Origin: Aplidium turbinatum
Taxonomy: Eukaryota; Chordata; Ascidiacea; Aplousobranchia; Polyclinidae
NCBI GenBank assembly: GCA_918807975.1
Contig: OU964922.1
Coordinates: forward strand, 24,912,329-24,976,328
Direction of reading: 5' to 3'
DNA: 64,000 nucleotides
The stretch's first letter is position 1. Each line of letters begins with the position of its first letter. Both the position numbers and the translations under genes were made by a program. Positions 1 to 12,063 of the stretch are shown piece after piece. The notes below the pieces were generated by a model. The model was not told where the DNA came from and did not search any database. It worked only from the letters and a program-made list of their open reading frames with translations.

Positions 1-617
1 CCGAATAAATAACACTGATGAGATCGTTGTTCATTGCACTAGCTTTACCTAGTCTTTCAAGATCAATAACAAATGTTTAACAGAAGATGAGATAATATGT
101 GTTGTCTGAAACAATGATAGCCTACTAATAAGTGGTTTGGCTTTGTTTGCCACTTTGTTGCCACTGCCCGAGGTAACTTTCCAAAGATTATTTGAGGCAG
201 CATACACGCCTCGGGAGTATCCAGAAAGGTTCAGGGGTGAGGGCGTTACGGATCATTCGTTTTAACAAGTTGCTGACATTTCGATAAAGTTTTAATGTAA
301 TTTCTTGTGATCCTTGGCAGTTTCTTGCAGTAACCTATCATCCGAGATCCCGCCAAACTTTACGTGTTAAAAATTTCGAGATTATCAACACATTTATCAA
401 AAGTGTCTATTGACTATGTCACTCTCATCAGTTGAAGCAGAAGAAACATCAGCAGTGCAGGATAGCTCGCCTTGCTATGAGTGATCAAATCATGTCCACC
501 CCTCTGTTGAATTTTTGTTGTTTTGCCCAGGAATATACCTGGTGGTTGAACATTTAGATTGAGTAGCAGAAAGGCAAGGAGCAAGTCAATGTTCATGTCC
601 ATCGTTTGCTATGGTCA
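1..617. other. Intergenic, no recognised feature
   Basis: I see no coding exon, no RNA gene and no clear repeat end here. The short open frames on the minus strand have no recognisable domain. Confidence 0.4.
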
Positions 618-625
618 CGCTAAAT

Positions 626-1283
626 GGATGGTTCCCAACTAGGAGGTAAATTATCCTCCGGAGGAAAAATACAATTCTTCGGGAGTAACATGGTACTACA
701 ATCACGCTAAAAATATATTTTGTTCTCTATTACATGATAGCCTGTACGTTGTTCTTTTCCTCATAGACGCAATCGCAATCGTCACACAGAAAATGATATC
801 TTTTTCTGTAGTGGTTGTTTCTAAAAACTTACTGAAAAGTAGGCTAATCAATAAAAAGATATATATGTGAGCATAATGGTTGATTTCTTTTACGCAGTGA
901 AACTGTTGTATTTCCAGACGATTAATATAAAATAAACAATAATAATAATTTGTTGCGATAGCCAACCAAGTGAGAAAACCATTTACCTCTTGTTACTCAC
1001 TGATTCAGTGTATAAAATCAACGCAATATATAGTAAGAAAGAAACGCAAAACAATCAACTAAGGAACGTGGTACAGAACGCTCAATTGATTACACGCGCA
1101 GTGCGGTGGTAATCAATTCCAACGTCTGTACCAGAAAACGCTGAACGGTGATTATGTAGTGACGCTGGTCACGAGTTACATATATTCAACGTAGATGACG
1201 ACTATAACAGAAACATTGAGGGTAATACATCATAATCGCTAGGTTTATTGGAGTAACGATTCAAAAAAGGTTGGGAAACACTG
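626..1283. mobile_element. hAT-like MITE (candidate)
   Basis: The left end reads GGATGGTTCCCAACT. The right end reads GGTTGGGAAACACTG, whose complement CAGTGTTTCCCAACC is a typical hAT terminus. The flanks CGCTAAAT (618-625) and CGCTTATT (1284-1291) agree at 6 of 8 positions, as an aged 8 bp target duplication would. No transposase is visible inside, so it would be non-autonomous. The left terminus is eroded, hence moderate confidence. Confidence 0.5.
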
Positions 1284-1291
1284 CGCTTATT

Positions 1292-2292
1292 GAATGAACA
1301 ATTGAGCATAACAAGTTGTGCTTGACAAGGCTGTGTCATAAGCTAGGATGTCTTTAAATTATGGGCTACAATGATTTCAACCTGAGAAAGGTGTAAGATA
1401 TTGACAACGGAATTGATGTAAATAGCAAACTTACAAATAACCTTCTCTGAGCAAACGAGTAAACGACACAGTCTTGCTTGCAAAGCCAAAATGTAGTTTT
1501 CAAACTTGAAGAGATGCAGTTCAAAAAACTGGTGAAAATTATGGACTAAAACTGAATACCAACAAAACTAAAACGGCTGTCAAAAAGTCTTTTTACTGAA
1601 TCAAAACCTTAAATTTCTACGATAACAGCAAACTTGGGCAAGTTCAAAATAGAATATGATTATATTCTATGTTAAGCATCAGCGATGTGAACCAGATATC
1701 AAACATCGAACGAGAATACTAGATTGACAAAATCAAGCTTTAGTGCCATGGCAAATGTCTTTAAAGATTGAAGGCTCTTTCACAGCCATGAAAATTGCAG
1801 AGACGTGTAGACAAGGGAGGCAGTGCCTCTCTGGCCAACATCTGGCAAAGCAAAAGTTATATCAAAGAAATGGTTATCACAGAATTAATATTATTTGTTA
1901 AAATGTAGTAAATATTGCACGTTTTTAGGTGCTTTAATTTGTGTGAATTGCTGTAGTCGCGCCCCCTTTCTCGCAAATTTTACGTTTCTACACCCAAACT
2001 GTGCTTTAGTTTTTTTTGTTTCTGTGACGATATTCATATCGAGCGTTCACGTGGTCAAAATCTTTGAAATACGCGAGGAGAGGCAGCGCCAAGGTGTGCC
2101 TCACTTCAGATCAGAAAACTTCCATACACAGCATTATGCGTGCCTTCTTTCTTTCGCAAAGTGGCCCAGAAATCATCATGGACGATTTAGCTACAATTTG
2201 AGGCATGCCTTAAATGTGACGTCACAGCTATGAAGCATTTTTCGTCAAGCTCTTGCAGTGTAAAGGATAGTTTCATACAAAATTTAACTAAA
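1292..2292. other. Unassigned sequence 5' of the hAT transposase
   Basis: No domain is recognised. The 112-codon open frame at 1895-2233 matches nothing I know. The stretch from 1798, starting CAGAGACGTGTAGACAAGG, looks like a hAT terminus and may be the left end of the large hAT that follows. A 27 bp stretch at 1771-1797 recurs with a few changes at 7174-7201, on the far side of that element. Confidence 0.3.
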
Positions 2293-2317
2293 ATGGAGGA
2301 AGACTTACTATCTAAGG

Positions 2318-3789
2318 CAGTGGTTCTTAACCAGGGTTCGATGGAACCCCTGGGGTTCGAAAAAGCTATTTCAGGGGTTCGGCGCGAACGTCCTCTGAAA
2401 CATTAACACACGGCCTACTGAATGGTATATCAGCGATTATTTTTTGAAAATATTGTCCAGCCGAAACTTAGTTTCGGCTTACGTGATGGTTAATAAACAT
2501 CTGTGTGTTTGACGCGTGATATAATGGTGCCATCTGCATGTAACGCAGAATGCAAATTTATTACGTAGCATTGCAAAAACGATAGGTAAGAAAAACTTGA
2601 TTTTCTCAAAACATGAATTTCCTCACGTTTGCTTTTTGCATGTTAGTTCTATTTTCAATTTTTAAGTAAGTTCTTTTTAGTAAGGAAATCGAAGAAAACT
2701 TTTTAGCATACGCTTACTTTACTGTATTTGTGCTTTTTTGTAGGCAGGTTTGCTGGCTTTGTATTGACTGGCGGTAATGTTCAGCAGTCAGCCATCAGTC
2801 AGTATCGTACCGGTAGGCTTACATTTTTTTTCTTCACTGTATCAAGACACAGATATTTATGCTAGAAAAAAGAAAGGCTCATGATTGCCACACCTTTTAT
2901 GTAACCTTTTTTAATGTAACATATTTAATAACAAAGAATGATAAAAGTAAGCACGAAGACAGCACACTTCTAACAGTGTTCAGTTCATGCGCCAGGAATA
3001 TGTTGTTTATTATATTGTTCATCTGTTGTTTAACTTTAGCCTAACATGCCTGCCAAAAAAGGAAAGTGGTCAGAGAATTATGTGCAATAAGACTTTGCTA
3101 ACTTTCAAGGTTTTGCCACCTTTTCCCGCTTGTTAACTCGCTGGTAGGTCGATGTCGACCACTGTATTGTAGTTAGTAGTATCGTTTTCGTCCCGGACGC
3201 GTTAATGACGAAAAATAAAATGATTGATTGATGGAACTCAATAGCCTACTACTTTCCTGAACAAACGCAATATCCAGCATGGGTACTGGATGAGCCTATG
3301 TCAACCATTTGCTTATGATACTGCAACAGCAGATATAAACTGTCCATACTTGGTTGACATTATCGAGCTTCAAGAAAGCGAGGTGCAAAAAGAAACTTCA
3401 ATGAAACAAATCTTCAAACGTTTTGGTGCCAACAAATTGAAAGTTATCCTCTTATTACGAAAGTTGCCCTTGAAGTTCCATTCGAAGTTCCATGCCATTC
3501 GTAACCATTTATTTATGCGAGCATGCGTTTTCTATTCTTGTGGATGTTAAAACGGAAAAACGAAACCGGCTTGCATACGAAAGTGACATGAGAATTGCTG
3601 TTCCCGAGACAAAGCCTCGGATCTCACTATTGGTCTCAGAAAAACAACAACAGAAGTCTTATACAGTAATGTATTACTACTAAATGTGATAGATTCTTGG
3701 TTTTGAGATTCGGCAAAAATTTGGGGTTCAATGAAACCTTGCAGATTAGCGTAAGGGTTCGGTAGGTTAGTAAAGGTTAAGAACCACTG
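2318..3789 (+). mobile_element. hAT transposon remnant, ZBED5-like, nested
   Basis: The terminal inverted repeats are CAGTGGTTCTTAACC at 2318 and GGTTAAGAACCACTG ending at 3789. The 8 bp flanks ATCTAAGG (2310-2317) and ATCTAAGC (3790-3797) differ at one base. The interior keeps a transposase start near 3048 (MPAKKGKWSENYVQ, then a stop). It also keeps the C-terminal part at 3290-3683, ending in YLCEHAFSILVDVKTEK and ESDMRIAV, the signature of ZBED5/SCAND3-type hAT transposases. The middle is missing and the C-terminal part crosses a frameshift, so it cannot be autonomous. It sits inside the N-terminal coding part of the larger hAT. Confidence 0.85.
3135..3234 (+). repeat. 5'-truncated retroposon 3' end with ATTG tail
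   Basis: About 100 bp contain CTGGTAGGTC, TTGTAGTTAGTA and GACGAAAAATA and end in an ATTG-repeat tail. The same sequence occurs in reverse at 24203-24302, so this is a dispersed retroposon 3' end. Here it lies inside the nested hAT at the point where the middle of the transposase is missing. Confidence 0.6.
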
Positions 3790-5405
3790 ATCTAAGCTGA
3801 GAAATTTTTCAAAATTAAACTTCCAATCTAAAGTTGAAGTCATAAATAAAAGAAGACCTGTTCCAGATTTAAAAGGTTTGCATCAGACGACTGGACAAAA
3901 AAAAAATTAACTCGCAACTTTCAAAGAGATTGGTAGCCTACTCAAAAAAGGATTGGCTGTGTGGCTTTGCATTAAAAAATATACTATTCTGCTTTTCCTG
4001 TCTCTTGTTTACAACATCCAGTGATAATGTTTGGACTAAAGAAGGGTTTTGCAACTTAAAAAAAATTACAGAGAAGCCTTTGCAAACATGAGAAATCAAA
4101 AACTCACATTCAAAATCAAATTGCTTTAAAGGCATTTGGAATCTCAAGAATTGATTTGGCATTAAATGAGCAGCAGAAACTAAGGATCAGCGTTCACAAT
4201 TCCCAAGTCAGAGAAAACCGAGAGATTTTGAAGGTTCTTATTAATGGAACATGTTTCTTAGCTAAGCAGGAGTTAGCCTTTCGTGGTAACAATGAGAGCG
4301 CAAAGTCTTCTGATCGTGGAAATTATGTTGAATTGATGTATGCTTTTGCTGCAAATGATGAAAGACTTTCTCGACATTTGGAGACATCTACAGTGTTTTC
4401 TGGTTTATCCAATCGAATACAGAATGACCATATTGAAGCAGTGGCTGAAGTTATACGAACTGATATTAGAAAGGACATCAATGAAGCCACGTTTGTTGCT
4501 GTAGAAGTCGACGAGACGACAGATGTCACGCAAAAAGCACAGATCTCCGTCATTTTTCGCTATGTCAGTGAGACCTCATATGAAATAAAGGAAGCTTTAG
4601 CTTTCCAGGGGTTTGATGATGTGAATGATGATAGACGAGCCTCTGCAATAGCTCAATATATCTTAGGAACATTACAAAAGTTTAATTGCGTGGAAAACTG
4701 TTAGCGCAGACTTAAGACCGAGGATCTGTGATGTCATCAGATTTAAACGGGGTGCAAGCCAGGATAAAGGAAGAGGTGCCCGAAGCTATGTTTACGCATT
4801 GTTATGTACATAAACTGAACCTGGTGCTGTTACATTCAGCAATTAACTGCATGCCCGAATGCAAAACATTTTTTCAACACTGGTGGGGTTAAGTGCATTT
4901 TTTAGTAAATCCGTAAAACGCACTCACTTATTGGATACTTGATGTTGTAAAGCGGTGTCTGCCAAGGGCATCGCCAACGAGATGGAGTTCACATTCCAGA
5001 TTGTTGCAAACAGACTAAACATGTATCACGCTGATCTGCTTAAAGTTTTTCGTATTATTATTGGCGACGGTAATGGGAGGTGGGACAATGATTCAGTAAT
5101 TAAGTCATCTGGATACGAGCGATGGCTCTCAAAACCGCTGACAGTCTTTTTGATTATAGCTTATGAGGGAATTTTTAATAAGACTGATGCTTTATTCAGA
5201 GTGCTTCAAAACAAAATAATGGACATTTCTTTCTGTTGTGAGCAAATACGCGACACGGCTGGCTATATGGAACGTCAGAGACAAGAGTTTGAAATTTTTA
5301 TGAACGGTTTGAGCAGCATTGCATAACACTTGAGCTGAGATTTGCCCAGTGACGTTCGGTGGCTTAAACCATTGGGAAAGCAACTTGGAAATATGTTGCA
5401 GCAAG

Positions 5406-5606
5406 GTAGTAGGCACGAGGGGCGTAACCGTCGGGCGAAGCCCGAAGGCATGTTGCCGAAGGCAACACTTCCAGCGGGGGGTCTGGGGGGCCTCCCCCAG
5501 AAAATTTTGAAAAACACTTCCAATTTGGTGCGCTCTGAGAGCATTTCCAAAACAAAATCTTCGGACTTTCCCAGCCCGAGGATAAAGATTCAATCAATCA
5601 ATCAAA
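5406..5606 (+). repeat. SINE (3' part) with AATC tail
   Basis: GC-rich sequence with GGGCGAAGCCCGAAGG and GGGGGTCTGGGGGGCC runs into CAGCCCGAGGATAAAGATTC and an (AATC)n tail. The terminal module matches the 3' end of the full SINE at 34343-34615. It interrupts the ZMYM1-like hAT transposase reading. Confidence 0.6.
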
Positions 5607-7035
5607 CTGGGACTAGTCTAGAATGTTGGCTGCTTTTTTAGACTGAGCACAAAAACTTATTGTCAATGTCATCTGTAAGCATTTACAACATGCATTGGAC
5701 TGGTGCACTAGTAAAGAGCAAATAATTAGCCTATAAATTAAGCTAGTCCATTCTTGAAGAACACAAGTATGTTTGCTCTGAACTTGTGATGTCAGTCTAT
5801 TGACCCAAAGAATTTAAAAAACACTTGTGCTGTTTCAGTACTGGTTGGTTAATGTACCCTTTGGAATTGCATGTCTTATTGTAGAATCTATGTTTTTTTT
5901 GGTAAGAGAACCAGCTTTATTTTCAGCGTACTCAGTAGCCTATAGTTACAAGCCCGAAAATCACTCATGCGTAGAGGCTGTATTCCTTTCGCCTGAAACC
6001 AAAAACAGCCGCTATGAGATACGCATTGACGTCACTGGGAAAGCAAGTTTAACCATAACACCAGATAACACATCTGATTGGCTAAGCAGCTGGTGTCGTT
6101 TTGCAAAACGATTGAGGATTGGATAAAACGAAGGCGTTTTTCAATGTAAGGTAAGCACTTTTGAAAGTTGATTTCCCTGGAGCTTCAGTGATGGTTTCTG
6201 ACAAAAGCGTTTGCGTTAAATGGCATTTATAGGCAAGAAATGCGGTTTGGTGAGGACTTAGAAACTCACAAGAGTTACGAGTAATTCTAGTCACGAACAC
6301 AGTAATTTTCAAGTTAAAATAGACTTGATAAAAATAATAAGAAGTTAAACCTAGAATTCAGTCATTATATTTTGCATAGTTTTCGCTCAGGTAAGCACTG
6401 CTTTCCTTGCTTTCCCTCACCGATCGTCACTGGATTTGCCGACACTGATATTGGAAACCGCACGTCGATTAAAAATAAACAAAAACAAATGTTTTACAAT
6501 GTTTTGGACTATAGGCTATCATTGTTCAACTGAAATCGAGGTTTGACAATTTTAGTGACCTTACCTTCCTGGGTTTGGTAGATTGTTCTAAATTTTCCGA
6601 AATGGCTCTAAAGTTTGATGACACTAAATTGCAGTCAAAAAGTTATGCAAAATTCTTCGACTTTGTAAAACGGAAAGCTGGTCTTGTGAGACTCTACACT
6701 CTACAGCTCACAAACAGTCAGAAATAGTTGTAAAACTCCTGCACAGCTTCTCAGTTTTTTGTACCATAACGATCTAATTCAGACAGTTCCTGAGGCGACA
6801 AAGTTGCTACAGGTAGTGCTCACTATACCTGCTACAACAGCGTCGGTGGAAAGATCATTTCCTGCGTTGAAAAGGATCAAAACATACAACAGAAATCGAA
6901 CTGAACAAGAGCGTCTTTCATAACTAGCAATAATTGCCATTGAGATGAAGAGGCTTCAGAAGTTGCGGCAAAATAAAGAGGATTTCTACATCAAATTCAC
7001 AGATGTTTTTGTCCAAAAGGATAGGCGCATCGATT

Positions 7036-7755
7036 TTATTTTTAAATTATTTTTTTTTATTAGTATGATATCGTTTTTGCTTAAGATTAAATGTTTTTCT
7101 GTTAAAAATAATCTTTAAACAATTAATCTTTAACAAAAAATAAAGTAAAGATTATTTTTTTTTGTTAAAGAGGAAAGGCTCTTTCACAACCATGAATATT
7201 GTTTGTTAAAATAGTTTGGTCAGCTTGGATATAGCCTATACTGATGCAACACTCGATGCTATCTGCATCAACCGAAAAACTTTAAAGATGAAAAAAGTAG
7301 TTTTTACCATCGATTATAAATTCTCAGACAGATTTTTGGACCAACAAAGCAGTTCTCCAACAAATACTACAAGATCTATCGAGATGTGGCAAACGAAATT
7401 CATGGCCCACATAGCGAGTTGATAGAAGGTCTAATGTCCATATTTTTCATGTCTATATATCTATAATATCATAATAACTTTGAATCTCACATGATTAATA
7501 ATGCACTAAAATTTGTGCAGTTAAGACAGATCAATCGAAATGTTCTGAATATAAAAACAAAATTGTGCTGAACAAGTTCACGGGGTCTTGATGTTCAAGC
7601 GACTTACCAATTGGTTTGCATGACACTGACGCACGAAATTGCAGCACAGTCTAAATTTAACTTTTTCAATATATTAACCTAATATGTTTTTGTGTTAGCA
7701 TTCGACAGGTATATAATAGCCTACTGGTTTGGCGAAGTAGAAACTGAGATTTGAA
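7036..7755. other. Upstream region of gene A
   Basis: AT-rich sequence between the hAT remnant and the first codon of gene A. It is not alignable by eye with the regions upstream of genes B and C, so the promoter was not part of the copied block or has diverged. The open frame at 7216-7422 has no recognised domain. Confidence 0.35.
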
Positions 7756-8029
7756 ATGTTGACTAAACTCATTGCAATGTTGATGTTCGTTCATCTTATT
7801 TGTGGAATAAACCCTTCAAACTTGAGTCTACCTCTTAGTCAAATGGTCGATCAACATAAGCAGATACAATCGTCACCCGAAGTTATCCAGGGACGTGCTG
7901 GTAACATGGAACCTGCAGGCCAACTTGAGCCAAAAGGTGACAAGGGGGACATTGCAACACCCGGCCAGTGCAATTGTGACGACAGCCCAAGAATTCAAGC
8001 TCTAGTAGAACAGTTAAACATTCTCAATG
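7756..8029 (+). CDS. Gene A exon 1: signal peptide and collagen-like segment
   Basis: The exon has 274 nt and ends in phase 1 at TCAATG|GTAAGT. A hydrophobic leader runs to about residue 18. Two of the collagen glycines kept in gene C are replaced here (EPAGQLEPKG and DIATPG), so a stable triple helix is doubtful. CNCDD and a short amphipathic tail close the exon. Confidence 0.75.
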
Positions 8030-8289
8030 GTAAGTGGCTAACGTTACATATAACAAAATTGTGACAGATCATCTTCGACCAACATTGGAATATTTGTTTT
8101 GACAACACAAGCAAATACAAATTTATGAAAAAAAATTACCCACAAAGACTTTTAGTACTGTATTGTTAAAGAACTGTTTAGCTTCGGTATTTCATTGTGA
8201 TTCGTGATAAATATTAAAGATGAATATTGAACACGATTTTCGTGTTTGTAAAATTTAAAAAACTTTAAAATTTTATAAATATTTAGACT

Positions 8290-8970
8290 GAAAAGGTTAA
8301 AACTGAATTTTTAGTTATCACTGTTTACTATTCATATGCAATGTGAATGTGATCATTTCGAAATTTGCTTTTCAGACACTGTCCAACAGCTTGTTAACGT
8401 CACTCAAAGTTCTCCAAATGGTATGTCTCCATGAATAATTGTGTTTGTTTTTATTAAAAGTTGTCGTAGCTTTTACATTACTTTGTCTGGGATAACATAC
8501 TGTGCAATTGTGCATGTACTATAAAATGGGACTACTTCGCTTTGTCTAAATTTCTTAAAAAATATAACTTTCTTGAATATAAGACATTTGATAAACTAAA
8601 AAGTAATTAACTTGTTTTCAAAAATGGAAGGATTTATTTAATGATAATAATCTCTCTTCTGAAACGAAAATGGAGACAAAACTTTTCCAAATGATTGAAA
8701 AAGCAAAGAATGAAAAACTGAAAAGGTTGAAATTGAATTTTCAGTTATCATTGTTTACTATCCATATGCAATGTGATCATTATGAAACTTGTTTTTCAGA
8801 CACTGTCCAACAGCAGCTTGCTAATGTCACTCAAATTTCTCCAAATGGTATGTAACCATGAATAATTGTGTTTGTTTTTATTAAAAGCTATCGTAGCTTT
8901 ACATTACTTTGTCTGGGATAACATACTGTGCATGTATTTATAAAATAGGACTACTCTGCTTTGTCTAATT
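8290..8970 (+). repeat. Tandem duplication of exon 2 and flanks (gene A)
   Basis: Two copies of about 420 bp contain TTTTCAG|ACACTGTCCAACAG, a 45 or 48 nt exon (8376-8420 and 8800-8847), and the same downstream intron starting GTATGT. Both exons run phase 1 to phase 1 and read DTVQQLVNVTQSSPN and DTVQQQLANVTQISPN, so both can be spliced in without changing frame. Genes B and C have one copy. Confidence 0.8.
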
Positions 8971-9293
8971 TTCTTAAAAAATAAAACTTTCTTGAAACTA
9001 AGATGTTTGATAAACTATAAAGTAATTAACTTGTTTTCAAAAATGGAAGTTTTTTTTTTTAATGATCATAATCCATCTTCTGAAACTAAAATGGAGAAAA
9101 AACTTTCCAAATGATTGAAAAAGCAAAGAATAGTCATAAAAAGGTCAGTTAAAACCAGAAAAAATATTTTGCACTGAAATGTTTTGCATTTAAAGTTATT
9201 ATTTTCATTCTGCTGCTGAGCTGAAACACATAACAGTCCACTGTGGATGCGATTACAAAGCAGCTTAGATATATTTCATTACATTATGTGCAG

Positions 9294-9482
9294 ATATACG
9301 ATGCCGCGTACCTGACGCTCCCCAATTTGGTTCGTTGTTTCTAAATATTGCTGAAGTACCAGTTGGAGCTACAATTAACTATAAGTGTAAAAAAGGATAC
9401 GAGTTTGTTGGTGTAGGTCAACAGCTAATAGCTACATGCAAAGAAGATCTGACATGGACCAAAGAACGACCAACTTGTCAGC
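9294..9482 (+). CDS. Gene A exon: sushi (CCP) domain
   Basis: 63 codons, phase 1 to phase 1, acceptor TGTGCAG and donor GTAAGT. The sushi pattern is complete: cysteines in IRCRVP, YKCKKGY, ATCKED and PTCQ, with the conserved tryptophan in DLTWT before the last cysteine. Confidence 0.85.
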
Positions 9483-9597
9483 GTAAGTTAGCTTTGTGTT
9501 TTTCATTTTTTTATGTTGTTTAACAAAACAATGCTGTTGTGAATTGGAGCTTTCTTGAGGTGGATGTAAAAACGGTTGATAAAGTTTAGAAATAAGC

Positions 9598-9665
9598 GGT
9601 GGGATGGCGCAGTGGATAAAGAGACAAAGATGAATGAAACCTGCATCGACACCTTTTTCAAGCTA
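9598..9665 (+). repeat. tRNA-like repeat in intron 3 (gene A copy)
   Basis: GGGATGGCGCAGTGGATAA resembles a tRNA A-box region (TGGCGCAGTGG). The same block occurs at the matching intron position in gene B (43573 on) and gene C (57503 on), so it predates the gene duplications. No B box or cloverleaf is convincing, so I read it as a SINE remnant rather than a tRNA gene. Confidence 0.45.
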
Positions 9666-10754
9666 ATTGTTGATAGACACCTCTAAAAAAGATAAAACAA
9701 ATGAAAATGAGTTCAATCAATCAATGTTTTATTTGTCAGTAACAGGAACATAGGTACATGTTTGAAATATGCAATATACACAGTACAAAAGTTACACAAG
9801 TTCCCATACCGACAGGGAGACAACGAAACGACCATACGGTCTACTAGTCAATTGCCACCCTACTGAAATTACGATTTTGCCTATTAAAAGCTTACAAGAG
9901 AAAAATAATAATTGAAACGTTCCCGCGCTTCAACAACAGCATACGCACAAAAAAAAAACATATTGATGATAACGTAGGCCAAAACACAAAATTCCATGAA
10001 GCAAGCAGAGAATAATAAAGTTTCCGAAGCAACTGACAAGTTGGTTTCCATAACATATCACTTACGATGCACTGTAGCTTTGTAAAATTAACGTTTTGAT
10101 CTCTTTTTTGAAACATTGAAATGATAAGTTTTTTAGCCTGCTTGGAACCTCTGACCAGAGCATTGGTCCCAATACCTGCATGGACTTCTTGCCAAATTCT
10201 GTGTTTGATCTGTTTATAAAATAATTGTTGCCTATTTGATATCTTGAGTTATGCTGATGAATAGATGAAGCATTTGTAAATAAATCACAATACGTAGACG
10301 GATACTCATTCATATGAACTTTGTACATATGTTTTTTTTATTTCAATGTTATGTATGTCTTTTAGTTTCAAGATGTTCATTTTGAAAAATAAAAAATTAG
10401 TGTGAGCATAGTAATTTTGTTTCGTAATTATTCTTATAACCTTTTTTGTAATTTTATTAATGGATCCAGTGCACTGTCACAGGCCTTTCCCCAGCTTGAA
10501 ATACAATATTGCAAATGACAGTAAATCAAAGCGTGATACACATCTTTTAAAGTGTCTGTGTTGACATAATTTCTGAGTTTAAGCAACGCCCATGAACCTT
10601 TTGCTACTTTTCCGCAAATTTTATCTATGTGATATTTCCATGTTAATTTGTTATCTATGTAAACGCCAAGGTATTTTATTTGATCTTTTTGTTGAATGGT
10701 TGTGTTACCAATGTTAATGTTAAAATTTTTTATGTGTTTTTTATTTGTTATTAG

Positions 10755-11898
10755 TGTTAGATTTTCAACAGGTCTTTGAAAGGCCTGCCTTTCGTTTTAC
10801 CGCATTACTCCCGTTAATTTGTGTATTCGCCACCTAGCGTCGTTTCCCCTTCATTGTTATGTTATCGCTCTTTGCAAATGGCAACACTCACCACGAGATT
10901 GTCTATGGAACTTTCGAGACGTTTTCGTTTTTGCTGCTAGTTTGCCAGCTAGCCGAACTTGTTAGTCACTGTAGTTTGTGAATGAAAATTGATTGAGTGA
11001 TGTTTATGCTTTGTTAGCTGCTTCTCTGTTATGTACTTCTACAGGACTTAAGTTTGACAACTGCTATGGTAATACTTATTTGCGTGTAGGCTGAATTCCA
11101 TATTTGCAGCTTGCTATCTCAAAGTTCAACTTACTGGTGAGCGTACTTGTGATGTAATAATGTTTTTTGTAGCTGAATGTTGACTGTCTACCGTAAACAA
11201 ACGTAACGTATCTCTGATGTGCGTAAATTGTTGTTAGGCTAATACTTCAAACTTAAATATTGCAGAGTCAATCACTATAGAATCTTTCGCGTACAAGTGC
11301 ATCATTTGGCATTACTGATCCGGTCATACTACCGGTACGTTCATTATTCTGAATTGTATGATCAATTGATTTGTGTCGTGAATTGTGGATTCATGTTCAC
11401 TACTGAATTATTGACCAATAATTTGTCAGCCTAATGGAAATTAATTCTCGTAAACCGATCTTAACTAGGCCAAGTGAATTGCCACGTTTCTTTGTTTTTT
11501 AATGATTATTGGCCTAGCGTTATGGTTGTACGGTACGGTAGCCTACGTAACAATTGTGTAAGGTAACATCGCGAATTTATTTATTCAGTGCGTCATTGGC
11601 CAACCTGTGGAACTTGTGTACCGTACAGTGGATTGAGAACTGTTTGTCAACAAATTTGGTACGTTTATCAGTTCGACTGTTGTGCTTGCTGAATTGTGAC
11701 TAGTGTCTTATGTTGTGTTATTTCTTGACAGAAAAACCGTATAAACTTCATTGCTGCGAAGCAGTCATTGGAAACCGAGTGATTTCTTCAAGTTGGCGTG
11801 CTTTAACAGTGCTCAGTCCTGCCGGGTGGATTAGGAAAATCGTGACGTCACCGGCGCAATTAACTACCGCACCTGTTGTGTTCGCGTCGCACACAACA
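10755..11898 (+). repeat. BEL/Pao left LTR
   Basis: Direct repeat of 16390-17533, 1144 bp, begins TGTTAGATTTTC and ends ACACAACA. Preceded by the target duplication ATTAG. Confidence 0.93.
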
Positions 11899-12063
11899 TC
11901 GTTTTTCAAATTTGGCATCAAAGCTTGACCATCTTTGAACTGAAGCTGATTTCGTCAATCGAACCGAACTGCTGATCTTCACCAACCTGACGATCAAATT
12001 TGCGTTTACTTACCTAGTTCCCATCAGTGTTACGTGACATCTCTCATTTGCTGAAGTTAGCTT

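Larger units (their letters stand above)
2293..7035 (+). pseudogene. Decayed hAT transposase, ZMYM1-like
   Basis: This is a cut-and-paste transposase remnant of the ZMYM1/TTF-zinc-finger hAT type. Reading starts MEEDLLSKLRNFSKL at 2293, where the smaller hAT at 2318-3789 interrupts it. A TTF-like zinc-finger region follows near 3940-4150. The best-kept part is 4156-4704, with DETTDV (first catalytic aspartate) and RYVSE. The CYVHKLNLVL motif follows near 4800 and another open block lies at 4955-5326. The C-terminal dimerisation region at about 6750-7030 contains TIPATTASVERSF, ALKRIKTY and KDRRIDF. Several stops and frameshifts and a SINE at 5406-5606 show it is dead. The stretch at about 5640-6600 aligns poorly and may hold another insertion. 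Outer terminal repeats were not firmly located. Confidence 0.8.

Noticed and set aside
5827-6126. 99-codon plus-strand open frame as a membrane protein gene
   Set aside because: It lies in the decayed hAT region, has no recognisable domain and is not seen elsewhere in the window.
1771-7201. 27 bp direct repeats (1771-1797 and 7174-7201) as the target duplication of the large hAT
   Set aside because: hAT elements duplicate 8 bp; a 27 bp imperfect repeat does not fit, and the element's right terminus was not found next to it.
7216-7422. 68-codon open frame before gene A
   Set aside because: No domain, no splice context, and no counterpart upstream of genes B and C.
11710-11928. Open frame in the left LTR repeated in the right LTR (17345-17596)
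   Set aside because: The two frames agree only because the LTRs are copies; there is no domain and no reason to call a gene.
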